From assembly GCA_963818775.1 (NCBI GenBank), contig CAWFUF010000009.1, positions 1 through 64,000 of the forward strand: a stretch of DNA of 64,000 nucleotides, given 5' to 3'. A program made the translations under genes and the position numbers. The notes beneath the pieces were generated by a model that was not told the origin of the DNA, did not search any database, and saw nothing but the letters and a program-made list of their open reading frames with translations. Origin of the DNA: JAMXLO01 sp963818775. GTDB lineage: Bacteria > Pseudomonadota > Alphaproteobacteria > Acetobacterales > Acetobacteraceae. Below are positions 36,158 through 44,716 of this stretch, in pieces (the first letter of the stretch is position 1; every line of letters begins with the position of its first letter).

Positions 36158-36430
36158 ATGAAGCCGATTGGTGCAGCCGTCATGGCTGCTTTCATCATCA
36201 CAGTAGCAACGCCCGCCGGTGCACAGGTGCCTGGTCCCGATGCGGCGCGCGGCAGCGAACTGAGCGTTATGAGCTCCGCCCCGATTGCGTCGGCCAGAAG
36301 TGGCTTGCAATCGACACCAATGTTTACATTCGGTCGGGGCGGCGTTCGTGTCTGGACGCCCGTGGCGCCACCTTACAACGCGCAGGCAAATGGAGATCTC
36401 GCGGCGCGCGACATCTGGGGTGCTGGATAG
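36158..36430 (+). CDS. Small exported protein, 90 aa
   Basis: The start at the ATG at 36158 (MKPIGAAVMAAFIITVATPAGAQ) has a GGAGGA ribosome-binding site 8 bases upstream, better than the in-frame ATG at 36146. The signal peptide should be cleaved after AGA. The mature 65 or so residues carry a TFGRGGVRVWTPVAPPYNAQ stretch with no family that I know. It precedes the convergent hpnN gene. Confidence 0.6.
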   Translation: MKPIGAAVMAAFIITVATPAGAQVPGPDAARGSELSVMSSAPIASARSGLQSTPMFTFGRGGVRVWTPVAPPYNAQANGDLAARDIWGAG

Positions 36431-36468
36431 CACCAACGCTCAAACCTAGTGAGATCGGGATACTGCGA

Positions 36469-39135
36469 TCAGCGATTCTCGCTGAGCACCAATCTTCCGC
36501 CAGGCTGCCGGCCGCGTGGATGCGATATCGCGGCCAGCAGGGCCGGGACAAAGATCAGGCTCGCCACCAACGTGCAGCCCAGGCTGATCAGCAGCAATTC
36601 ACCCATAGACGCGGTTCCGGGATGCCCTGACAGGGCCAGCGAACCGAACGACGTACCGGTGGTCAGTGCGGAAAATGCCACCGCGCGGGCTGTGGCCGAG
36701 CCAAGCATCTCGCGTCGCCCGGCGCGCCAGTTCATGACGAAATAGATGTTGAACGACACGCCGACGCCAAGCAGCAACGGTAGGGCGATGATGTTGGCAA
36801 AGTTCAGCGGCAATGGCAGCAGCACGATCGTCAGAAATGTAAGCGCCGCCGACAACAGCAGGGGCGCCAGAACCAGCGCGGTATCGCGCAGACGGCGCAG
36901 TGCGAAGAACAGGATCAGCGCAATCGCCAGCACGGCTGACACGGCAGCAGAGCGGAAGGCACTGATGATGGTGGCACTCGTTGCGACGATCGTCACCGCA
37001 GTTCCGCCCGCATCGGGTGCCACGCGACTGACCTGTTCGACGAAGTCGTGCAGCCCCTGACTGGTGCGGGACGCAGGCTGTGGCAGCACCTGCACGCGTG
37101 CCCTCCCATCGGGAAGCAGCCAGTCGCGAGCGATGTCCGGTGGTATTGAGGATAGACTGGCCGGCTGCGCGCCGAGTGCGTCGCGGAGTCGATCGAGCTG
37201 ACCGGGCAGGAAGCGCGTCAGCGCATTGTTGGTGGCCAGGAGCGTCTGATCGGATGCGATGGCGAGCTGCCGGAGGTCACCGGCAATTGCGGCCAACGGG
37301 TGATCGGCAGGGAGCGAGGCGAGTGCCGGATCGATCGCGTTGAGGGCGGAGCGTGCAGCCGCACGAATCTGCGCCGGCGTCACCGGCGGCGCCGCATCGG
37401 GCGCCAACAGTGTGGGTCCCAGTATGTCCGCCGCATCCTGCACCAGCGCCAGCTTCTGAGCCTGATCCTGCGGCACGAAACTGTCGACGGTGAGCACACT
37501 CGACACGGTGGGCAGTTGCTTCAATCGAGCCGCGAGAGCCCGCGCCTGATCGGCGTTCGGCGCAAGAATGTCGATGCTGTACGGATTGGTCAGCGGGTCG
37601 TTCATCAGATCGCGCAATGTGCGCATCGCCTCGGTGTTCGGGCTCTGCGTATCCAGCGGATCGGCATCGAATTGCAGGCGTGGGGCAAGCCCGAGCGCAA
37701 GCGCCACAAGTGCGGCGAACACCAGCAGGATAACGCCATGCCACCGCGTCACCAGTGCATCGATCCTCCCGCCCCAGGCGAAGCCAATCTCTGCCTGCTC
37801 GCCCGCGGGGCGGCACAGTGTGATCGCCGCCGGCAGGAAGGTAACCGTGCACAGGAATGCGATCAGCATGCCAAAGCCGGCGATCAAACCGAGCTCGGCG
37901 ACGCCACTGAATGCGGTTGGCACGAACGCAAGAAACCCTGCCGCGGTGGCGAGAGCGGCCACCAGGATCGCGCCGCCGGCACGCTCTGCTGTCTGCCGAA
38001 GGGCAGCCGCCGCATCTGTGAGATCGTGACGTGCCTCCCTGTAACGCACGGCGAACTGGATGGCGAAGTCCACGGCTATACCGACGAACAGCACACCGAA
38101 ACCGACCGACACCAGATTGAGCGTGCCGATCGCGGTGGCGGCGAACAGCAGTGTGAGCATCAGCCCGACACCCAGTGCGCCAAGGATCGGGACGATCAGT
38201 CGCCAACTCCGCACGGCCAGCAGGAGCCAGAGCGTAATCAGCACCACGCTGCCGATGAGCCCGACGACAGCGCCCTGTGCAACCGTCGCGAACTGCGTAT
38301 CCGCCAGGGCGACCGGCCCGGTGATGCGCACATGGGCCGTGCCGTCGCGCACGAATTCAAGCCTAGCCGCCGCCGCGCGTATCGCCTGCGTCGCCGCGCC
38401 GCCAGGCTGCAGCGAGCTAAAGTCCAGTTTGGGCTGCATCAGGACAAATCGGTACTGGCCGCCCAAATCACCCACCTTGCCGCTCAGCAGGCGTTGCCAC
38501 GACAGGTCCTGCGGATGGCCGGCGATCGCGGCCGCCATGGCGGCGTGGAATGTCCTCAACTGCCCGAGATACGGCGTGAGATCAGCGTCGCCGTTGGTCA
38601 CTCCCTGCCCGAGGAGCGACAGCGCCGAGAACAGGCCGCGCACAGTGGGATCGGCCGCGAGCTTGCCCAGGAATGGCTGCGCATCGATGGTCCGATTGAG
38701 CAGGTCAGTAAGCTGCTGCACCGGAAGCAGCAGCAAACCCTCCTTGCGCAGGTAGGGAGAGGCATCCGGGCGTCGGACCTCTGTGAAATGCGTATGATCG
38801 TCCGACAGCGCATGCGCCAAACCCTGCGCCGTCGCATCTGCAGCCTCTGGCGTATCTCCGTCGATGACAGCGACCAGCAGACCCTGCGATTGCGGAAAGG
38901 CGCGGCTCAGAGCCATCGCGTGCTGACGCCAGGGCAGGCTGGCGGCGAACATCTGGTCGGTATCGGTGCTGATACCGAGATGTCGGCTGGCATAAAGGCC
39001 GGACGCCCCCGCCAGGAGCATGCCGGCGATCACCACGAACCAGGCGTGTCTGCGGGACCGGTCCACCAGCCCGACCAGGGCGTGTTGCAACAGCGATGCC
39101 ACATCGGGCATGATGCTCGCCTGTCGTTTCGACAT
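36469..39135 (-). CDS. hpnN: Hopanoid-associated RND transporter HpnN
   Basis: An 888-residue MMPL/RND-type membrane protein with two homologous halves. Each half has an N-terminal helix, a large periplasmic domain and a bundle of about five helices. The family motif lies in VGFGVLFVGIAVDFAIQFAVRYREARHDL in the first half; the second half has LPLLLGVGVSFNIYFVMNWR. HpnN moves hopanoids from the inner to the outer membrane. The start at 39135 follows a GAAGG site; ATGs at 39198 and 39111 are alternatives. It follows the DUF2147 gene by 14 bases, suggesting one transcript. The hopanoid synthesis genes are not in this window. Confidence 0.85.
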   Translation of the reverse strand: MSKRQASIMPDVASLLQHALVGLVDRSRRHAWFVVIAGMLLAGASGLYASRHLGISTDTDQMFAASLPWRQHAMALSRAFPQSQGLLVAVIDGDTPEAADATAQGLAHALSDDHTHFTEVRRPDASPYLRKEGLLLLPVQQLTDLLNRTIDAQPFLGKLAADPTVRGLFSALSLLGQGVTNGDADLTPYLGQLRTFHAAMAAAIAGHPQDLSWQRLLSGKVGDLGGQYRFVLMQPKLDFSSLQPGGAATQAIRAAAARLEFVRDGTAHVRITGPVALADTQFATVAQGAVVGLIGSVVLITLWLLLAVRSWRLIVPILGALGVGLMLTLLFAATAIGTLNLVSVGFGVLFVGIAVDFAIQFAVRYREARHDLTDAAAALRQTAERAGGAILVAALATAAGFLAFVPTAFSGVAELGLIAGFGMLIAFLCTVTFLPAAITLCRPAGEQAEIGFAWGGRIDALVTRWHGVILLVFAALVALALGLAPRLQFDADPLDTQSPNTEAMRTLRDLMNDPLTNPYSIDILAPNADQARALAARLKQLPTVSSVLTVDSFVPQDQAQKLALVQDAADILGPTLLAPDAAPPVTPAQIRAAARSALNAIDPALASLPADHPLAAIAGDLRQLAIASDQTLLATNNALTRFLPGQLDRLRDALGAQPASLSSIPPDIARDWLLPDGRARVQVLPQPASRTSQGLHDFVEQVSRVAPDAGGTAVTIVATSATIISAFRSAAVSAVLAIALILFFALRRLRDTALVLAPLLLSAALTFLTIVLLPLPLNFANIIALPLLLGVGVSFNIYFVMNWRAGRREMLGSATARAVAFSALTTGTSFGSLALSGHPGTASMGELLLISLGCTLVASLIFVPALLAAISHPRGRQPGGRLVLSENR

Positions 39136-39149
39136 CGCTACATACCTTC

Positions 39150-39611
39150 TCACGCCAGACCGCATTCGGCGCCGAGGTGCCCGGTGAAGGGCCGCCAAAT
39201 CTGCGTGGAACCGAACAGCGAGATGCCGATGAAGCCCCGCAGGTGAAGGTTGCCGTTGTCATCCACCCAGAGCTTCGCCCGATAAGTGTCGCCGTTGCGC
39301 GGGTCCGTGATGGCGCCCAACCACGTGCCATCCGCCTCGGGCTTTGCATCCGTGATGATGGTCAGGTCGCATTGCGGGCGCCCGTTCACGTCCGTTGGCA
39401 TCAGGGAGCCTGGGTCACGATCGATGCCGACTATCCGACCGCAGAGCGCGTCACCGCATGCGGCGATTGCCACCACACCGTGGCCGCTCTCGGTCAGCCA
39501 CGTGCCGAGGGGGCTGTCCGCCGGGCGCGCAAAGGCTGACGAACCGATCGCCAGCATCGCGAACATCGCCGCACAATATGCAACGACCCGGAAACTGATA
39601 CGCGTGGACAC
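39150..39611 (-). CDS. DUF2147 exported protein
   Basis: A 153-residue protein starting with GTG at 39611. It has a Sec signal (about residues 1-29, ending AFA). The mature part is the DUF2147 beta-barrel-like domain: PLGTWLTESGHGVVAIAACGDALCGRIVG, then GRPQCDLTIITD, GDTYRAKLWVDDNGNLHLRGF and the terminal STQIWRP. Two Cys pairs are likely oxidised in the periplasm. DUF2147 proteins bind small or lipidic ligands. Placement before hpnN suggests a link to envelope lipid transport, which is an inference. Confidence 0.85.
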   Translation of the reverse strand: MSTRISFRVVAYCAAMFAMLAIGSSAFARPADSPLGTWLTESGHGVVAIAACGDALCGRIVGIDRDPGSLMPTDVNGRPQCDLTIITDAKPEADGTWLGAITDPRNGDTYRAKLWVDDNGNLHLRGFIGISLFGSTQIWRPFTGHLGAECGLA

Positions 39612-39813
39612 TGGCTTTTCTCTCTCGCCAACAGCAAGAGTGTGAGATTGTTAGCCACCGTCGCCGGGTGAATGCGGGTTCTGGTCAAAAGACAATTGCT
39701 GTAATCGCATGAAATGGAAGCCGGATCCGCCGACAGAACTGGACGCTGCTGATACGCCGCCGCTACGATCACCCCTTGGACGCCCTTAGCCAAATCACCG
39801 GAGATCAAGCCCA
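39612..39813. promoter_or_regulatory. Divergent promoter region, DUF2147-hpnN/URC operon
   Basis: A 202-base gap between divergently transcribed operons. Both promoters should lie here. The URC operon's ribosome-binding site is GGAGA at 39800-39804. No operator for a pyrimidine-sensing regulator was recognised. Confidence 0.4.
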
Positions 39814-41088
39814 ATGACCGGTTCGCCGGCCCCGCGTCGGGTCAGGAACGCCTCGCCGCGGGCGATCGTGCTCACGTCGCACCCACCGCGGCCCGGTCGC
39901 CTGGTGCCGCTGCGGTGGGGGGCCGCGGAACCGCTCGAACGTGGCCCCGTGATCGCCACCCTCAGCGACCCGGAAGTGCGTAATGTCATCGGCACCCATG
40001 CTGGGTCGTATGCCCTCTATCGTGCGCTCGCCGTCGCGGCCGGCCAGCTCGCGTCCGACCACCGGCCCGACCTGACAGACACCATTCCGGCTGAACCAAT
40101 CGGCCCGTTTCCGCAATGGAGCGACCACGAGCGCATCGTGTCGCTGGATCCGTGGGGCCACATGACCAGCCAGGTGTTCCATGACCGGATCGCCGCTGGC
40201 TGCGACATCCGGCCGACCATCGCGGTGACCCGCGCGCGCATCAACATGCCCGAGATCGCCCAGGCGATCCGCGCCGGCCGGCTCACGCCAGACGGCACGG
40301 TGCTGACTGACACTGCCGATGTGAGGGTGACGAAGATCGCCATCGAACCAGTCTGGTATCTTCCCGGTGTTGCTGGCCGCTTCGGCGTCAACGTCACCGA
40401 CCTGCGACGCGACCTGTTCGAGCATACCGGCGGGATGTTCCCCGAACTGGTAACGCGGCCCGATCTGAATGTGTTTCTGCCGCCGATCGGTGGGACGTCG
40501 GTCTACATCATGGGCGACCCTGCGCTGCTCGGCCGCACCGGCATACGGATCGCCTGCCGGGTCCATGACGAATGCAATGGCTCAGATGTGTTCGGCTCCG
40601 ACATCTGCACCTGCCGGCCCTACCTCGCGCACGGCGTCGAAGTCTGCGTGGCGACCGCACAGCAAGGCGGGCTCGGCGTAGTGGTCTACAATCGCAAGGA
40701 AGGTCGCGCGCTCGGCGAGGTGACGAAATTCCTGGTGTATAATGCACGCAAGCGCCAGGTCGGCGGCGACCGTGCCGAGGCTTATTTCCAGCGCACGGAA
40801 TGCGTCGCCGGGGTGTCCGACATGCGCGTTCAGGAACTCATGCCCGACGTGCTGCACTGGCTGGGCATCACGCGGATCGACCAGCTGATATCGATGAGCA
40901 ACATGAAATACGCGCCGATCGTGGCAAGCGGCATCGAGGTGATCGAGCGCGTCCCGATCCCGGACGAACTCATTCCTCCCGACGCCGATGTCGAAATCGA
41001 CGCCAAGAAGGCAGCCGGCTACTACACGATGCGGATCCCGGATGCTGCCGAATTGAAGCTGGCCAAGGGCCGCGCGTTACGGGATTGA
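39814..41088 (+). CDS. URC1-type GTP cyclohydrolase II homologue
   Basis: A 424-residue protein. The C-terminal half is the GTP cyclohydrolase II fold with the zinc-binding cysteines in HDECNGSDVFGSDICTCRPYL, followed by GGLGVVVYNRKEGRALGEV. The N-terminal extension is absent from RibA and typical of Urc1, the enzyme of the URC uracil-degradation route. That pathway uses Urc1, Urc4 and a uracil phosphoribosyltransferase and is thought to act on UMP-level intermediates. The next two genes encode precisely those partners, which makes this assignment strong. The start has GGAGA at a good distance. Confidence 0.88.
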   Translation: MTGSPAPRRVRNASPRAIVLTSHPPRPGRLVPLRWGAAEPLERGPVIATLSDPEVRNVIGTHAGSYALYRALAVAAGQLASDHRPDLTDTIPAEPIGPFPQWSDHERIVSLDPWGHMTSQVFHDRIAAGCDIRPTIAVTRARINMPEIAQAIRAGRLTPDGTVLTDTADVRVTKIAIEPVWYLPGVAGRFGVNVTDLRRDLFEHTGGMFPELVTRPDLNVFLPPIGGTSVYIMGDPALLGRTGIRIACRVHDECNGSDVFGSDICTCRPYLAHGVEVCVATAQQGGLGVVVYNRKEGRALGEVTKFLVYNARKRQVGGDRAEAYFQRTECVAGVSDMRVQELMPDVLHWLGITRIDQLISMSNMKYAPIVASGIEVIERVPIPDELIPPDADVEIDAKKAAGYYTMRIPDAAELKLAKGRALRD

Positions 41089-41093
41089 GCGCG

Positions 41094-42263
41094 GTGCCGA
41101 ATGCCGAGGCCGTCGCTTGGCTGATGACGCCCGATGCGGTTCGGGACCGGTGCAACGCGCTGCTGGCTCTGGCCGAGCGGGACGCGCTCTCGCATTTCAC
41201 GCTCGACCTCTCGCGACTGGACGATGCGGCCGATTATGTCGCGGCGGTGACGCGGGCAAATTATCCGGACCTCGCCATCCCGTATCATGCGCGCTGGCGG
41301 CACTTTGAGGCGGGCGGTATCGACCGATGGAGTGCACTGCAGGAACGACTGCACGGCTGCGATGCCGCCGAGCTGGCGCGTATTCGCATCGAGCTCTGCA
41401 CCGTCAGTGTGCTGCTCGATGCGGGCGCCGGTCCTGCCTGGACGTTCCGTGAACCCGACACAGGCCAAATGCACGCACGATCGGAGGGGCTGGCAATCGC
41501 GAGCCTGCATGCGTTCGCGTCCGGCTTGTTTTCGGGTGACCCCGCACATCCGCTTCGCGCCGATGCGGACGGCTTGTCGCGCCTGTCGGACACAGCGTTC
41601 GCCACGGCATTTCAGGTTGCGCGGGACAATCCGATGGTCGGGGTGGCGGGCCGCGTAGCCCTGTTGCGCAAACTTGGTGCCACATTGGGCTGCCGGCCGG
41701 ATCTGTTCGGCGCAGAGGCACGGATCGGCGGACTGCTTGACCATTGGCGACCGCGTGTAGCTGCGCGAACGATTTTGACAACGTTCCTCGAAGCACTCGC
41801 GACGGTCTGGCCCGGCAGGCAGGGTGATATCTGGCCGCATCCCGCTGTCGGCTTGGTGCCGTTCCACAAGTTACCGCAGTGGCTGACTTACTCGATGGTG
41901 GAGGTGCTCGACCAAGCCTCGATCACCGTTGACGGACTCGATGACTTGACGGGCCTCGCTGAATACCGCAACGGCGGGTTGTTCCTGGACAGCGGCGTGT
42001 TGCGGCTGCGCGAACCGTCATTGGCTTTGGTGCCGCTGTTTGTGGACCACCCCGCCATCGTCGAGTGGCGCGCCCTGACCGTCGCCTTGCTGGACCGACT
42101 GACACCGATGCTGCGTGACCGCCTGGGTTTATCGCCGGCGGAACTGCCATTGGCCCGCGTGTTGCAGGGCGGCACATGGGACGCCGGCCGGAAGATCGCC
42201 AGGGAGCGGCGCGCGGACGGCGGGCCCCCGCTTGTTATGCAAAGCGACGGAACGGTGTTCTGA
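41094..42263 (+). CDS. URC4/DUF1688 family protein
   Basis: A 389-residue DUF1688 (Urc4/urg3) protein. It starts with GTG at 41094, or with TTG at 41085, which would overlap the urc1 stop as TTGA. The family N-terminus (LMTPDAVRDRCNALLALAE), the YPDLAIPYHARWRHFEAGG block with its HARWRHF motif and the C-terminal PLARVLQGGTWDAGRKIARE are visible. DUF1688 proteins are required for URC pyrimidine degradation, though their precise chemistry is not settled. It lies between urc1 and upp in one tight operon. Confidence 0.87.
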   Translation: MPNAEAVAWLMTPDAVRDRCNALLALAERDALSHFTLDLSRLDDAADYVAAVTRANYPDLAIPYHARWRHFEAGGIDRWSALQERLHGCDAAELARIRIELCTVSVLLDAGAGPAWTFREPDTGQMHARSEGLAIASLHAFASGLFSGDPAHPLRADADGLSRLSDTAFATAFQVARDNPMVGVAGRVALLRKLGATLGCRPDLFGAEARIGGLLDHWRPRVAARTILTTFLEALATVWPGRQGDIWPHPAVGLVPFHKLPQWLTYSMVEVLDQASITVDGLDDLTGLAEYRNGGLFLDSGVLRLREPSLALVPLFVDHPAIVEWRALTVALLDRLTPMLRDRLGLSPAELPLARVLQGGTWDAGRKIARERRADGGPPLVMQSDGTVF

Positions 42264-42299
42264 CTAGTGGCGCGTGTGGTTCAGCCTGAGGGGTCGCCA

Positions 42300-42938
42300 A
42301 TGTCCCAATTCAACAATGTCACGGTACTCGACCATCCGTTGGTGCAGCACAAGCTAACCTTGCTTCGCCGCAAGGAAACATCGACATCGGAGTTTCGTCG
42401 GTTGATGCGCGAGCTGAGCCTGCTGATGGCATATGAGGTCACGCGCGGCCTGCCCACCGAGACGGTTGCGATCGAAACTCCGCTGGAAGCCACCGAGGCG
42501 CCGCTGCTGTCAGGGAAGAAGCTGTGCTTCCTGTCGATCCTGCGGGCCGGCAACGGCATGCTCGACGGCATGCTTGACCTCGTGCCATCGGCTCGCGTTG
42601 CCCATATCGGACTCTACCGCGATCCGCACACCCTGATTCCGGTCGAATACTACCTGAAATTCCCGGATGACATACAGGACCGGCAGGTGATCGCGGTCGA
42701 TCCGATGCTTGCCACCGGGCACTCCGCGATCACTGCGATCGAACGGCTCAAGCGGGCTGACGTATCCCAGATCACCTTCGCCTGCCTGCTCGCCTCACCC
42801 GAGGGATTGGCAGCTCTGACCGAGGCGCATCCCGACCTGTCCGTGTATGTCGCCAAGATCGACCGCCAGCTCGACTCGCACGGCTACATCCGTCCGGGCC
42901 TCGGCGATGCCGGCGACCGGCTCTATGGGACGCGTTGA
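42300..42938 (+). CDS. upp: Uracil phosphoribosyltransferase
   Basis: A 212-residue enzyme converting uracil and PRPP to UMP. The start at 42300 has GAGGGG upstream. Conserved parts include VTVLDHPLVQHKLTLLR, the LSILRAGNGMLDGMLDLVP loop and the PRPP-binding VDPMLATGHSAITAIERLK. The C-terminal uracil-binding DSHGYIRPGLGDAGDRLYGT is complete. In this operon it is probably the entry step of the URC pathway rather than only salvage. It begins 36 bases after the urc4 stop. Confidence 0.95.
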   Translation: MSQFNNVTVLDHPLVQHKLTLLRRKETSTSEFRRLMRELSLLMAYEVTRGLPTETVAIETPLEATEAPLLSGKKLCFLSILRAGNGMLDGMLDLVPSARVAHIGLYRDPHTLIPVEYYLKFPDDIQDRQVIAVDPMLATGHSAITAIERLKRADVSQITFACLLASPEGLAALTEAHPDLSVYVAKIDRQLDSHGYIRPGLGDAGDRLYGTR

Positions 42939-42945
42939 GGGATTG

Positions 42946-43308
42946 CTACATCCTGGTCAGTGAATAGTGCAGTTGGCAGGCGCGCCACTCGGCGTCGGCT
43001 TCCAACGATCCGCCGGATATGGCGCCAGTCACCCTGACCCACGAGTTACGACCGTGCGATGGGCTATACAGCATCTCTCCCTTGAGTGTGCCATCAGCGG
43101 ATATCTGCACGGGGACACGACCTGCCCAGAACCGGTAGGCGAATTGACCGTTGGTTATCCGCCAGAACGCCGCACCATCGCTCGGGCAGGTCGGCTTCGA
43201 CCCCCGAACCACCGTGCGCTGTCCGACATATCGTCCGTCGAGCTGCGTGTCCGCCAGACATGACGCTCCAGGCAGAAGGAACAAGGCCAGCAGCAACGCA
43301 GGTTTCAT
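42946..43308 (-). CDS. Small exported protein, 120 aa
   Basis: A Sec signal (MKPALLLALFLLPGASCLA) is followed by about 100 residues of beta-rich sequence: GRYVGQRTVV, WRITNGQFAYRFWAGRVPVQISADGTLKGEMLY and a terminal CQLHYSLTRM. Two Cys residues (PTCPSD and WRACQLHY) could pair. It resembles small periplasmic proteins of unknown function common in alphaproteobacteria. It is convergent with the URC operon, with only 7 bases between stops. Confidence 0.65.
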   Translation of the reverse strand: MKPALLLALFLLPGASCLADTQLDGRYVGQRTVVRGSKPTCPSDGAAFWRITNGQFAYRFWAGRVPVQISADGTLKGEMLYSPSHGRNSWVRVTGAISGGSLEADAEWRACQLHYSLTRM

Positions 43309-43477
43309 ACTTTGCAGTCCTTTCGTTGCGAGTTGACGACCGGCGAAGCCGCGCACCACCGTCGCTACGGCAGGCGGATCATTATCGCACCATTGCCGAT
43401 TTGACTGTTTCCGTGTGTTGCTAATTGTTAGCGGTGAGACGATCGCCTGTCCGTGAGGACAGCTGGCGGGGTACCGA

Positions 43478-44386
43478 TCACGCCCCCACTGGGGCAGAGC
43501 CAGCATCGGCGAGGCGGCGCTTGGCTTCGGCGTACATATTTGCAGGGAGCGCACCCTTTTGCAGGACTGCGACATTGTCCCGCAGATGCGCTGGATTTGC
43601 CGTGCCGACGATCGTGGTGTCCAGATCAGGGTTGCTGAACGTGAAGCGCAGGATGAACTCCATCGGCCCCATGTCGCCAAGCAGATCGTCAAGTTTCGCC
43701 CGCTGCCATCGTTCCCATTGATGGCCGCGCTGCTTGCCTTCCGACGGTGCACCCTTCGCGGCGCCGCCACGGACAACGATGCCCGCCCCGGCCTCGGACG
43801 CAGCGGCAATGACCGCCTCATGCTCGCGCTCCATCGCCGAATAGGGAATTTGGAACACATCGAACACGCCCATGGCAATGTGATCCCTCAGATGAGGAAG
43901 TGTCCCTGACATGCCGATGAACCGCACTTTCCCGGCCTCCTTCAGTCCCATCAGGGCATCGACGGAGCCATTTTCCTCCAACATCTGCTTCGATGGGGAG
44001 ATGTGGAACTGCACCAGATCGAGATAGTCGGTCTTCATCCGCACCAGGCTCTGCTCGACACCGGCAATGATGTTGTCGTGTGTGTACACGTGTGGGCTGA
44101 CCTGGGCCGTTGCTGCGCCCACCAGGCAACCACATTTGCTTGCGAGGTAGTATTCGGATCGCCGATGCGAGATGTAGCGTCCGATCCGTTCCTCGCTCAC
44201 GCCGTAGTCGATAGAGGTGTCGATGTAGTTGATGCCGGCGTCGAGTACGGCGTTGAGGATGGTTTCGGCCTGCTCATCGGTCGTGGGGCGCGCCCGTGGG
44301 GCACCGCGTAGTTCCATCGCACCGTAGCCAAGCATGGTGACCTGCAGTCCCGTACGCCCGAGTTCGCGCTTTGGCAGATCGGTCAT
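43478..44386 (-). CDS. Aldo/keto reductase
   Basis: A 302-residue aldo/keto reductase with a very good GAGGAGGAAAG ribosome-binding site before the ATG at 44386; the frame is open upstream but non-coding. The tetrad is visible: Asp in YIDTSIDYG (with Tyr), Lys in YLASKCG and His in LVQFHISPS. The C-terminal cofactor site has TTIVGTANPAHLRDNV. It belongs to the subgroup often annotated as general aldehyde or sugar reductases. It is divergent from the sorbosone-dehydrogenase-like gene. Confidence 0.87.
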   Translation of the reverse strand: MTDLPKRELGRTGLQVTMLGYGAMELRGAPRARPTTDEQAETILNAVLDAGINYIDTSIDYGVSEERIGRYISHRRSEYYLASKCGCLVGAATAQVSPHVYTHDNIIAGVEQSLVRMKTDYLDLVQFHISPSKQMLEENGSVDALMGLKEAGKVRFIGMSGTLPHLRDHIAMGVFDVFQIPYSAMEREHEAVIAAASEAGAGIVVRGGAAKGAPSEGKQRGHQWERWQRAKLDDLLGDMGPMEFILRFTFSNPDLDTTIVGTANPAHLRDNVAVLQKGALPANMYAEAKRRLADAGSAPVGA

Positions 44387-44716
44387 GTCTTTCCTCCTCG
44401 GGCGTTGCCTGGTTTTCGACGGCAGCGCATGCGCCTGCGCGTTGTGCTGTACTGTATACGGCGCTGCCGTCGGCCGCAATTCGACAGCACAGTCGGCTCG
44501 CGACAGCGTCTCTATGTCAAGTCGGTCTGGATCAGGGCGGACCGATATCAGGCGCCGCCAATGGACGCCCACCCGCGTCTGATGTGATGTCGGGATTTGC
44601 GTGACGATCTGCACGGAGCTTAACGCGCGACTTGCTCAACATCGCATGATAAGCAGATGCGGCGTGACGCCAGCGGTCTCAGCCGTTGGTGCATATGACA
44701 CCAGGGGAATAGCGCA
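44387..44716. promoter_or_regulatory. Divergent promoter region
   Basis: A 330-base gap between the minus-strand reductase and the plus-strand dehydrogenase, containing promoters for both. No gene or clear operator was recognised in it. Confidence 0.4.

Noticed and set aside
37300..39246. A 648-codon open frame antisense to hpnN
   Set aside because: The product is rich in Arg, His and Gln without any fold signal; hpnN on the other strand is clear.
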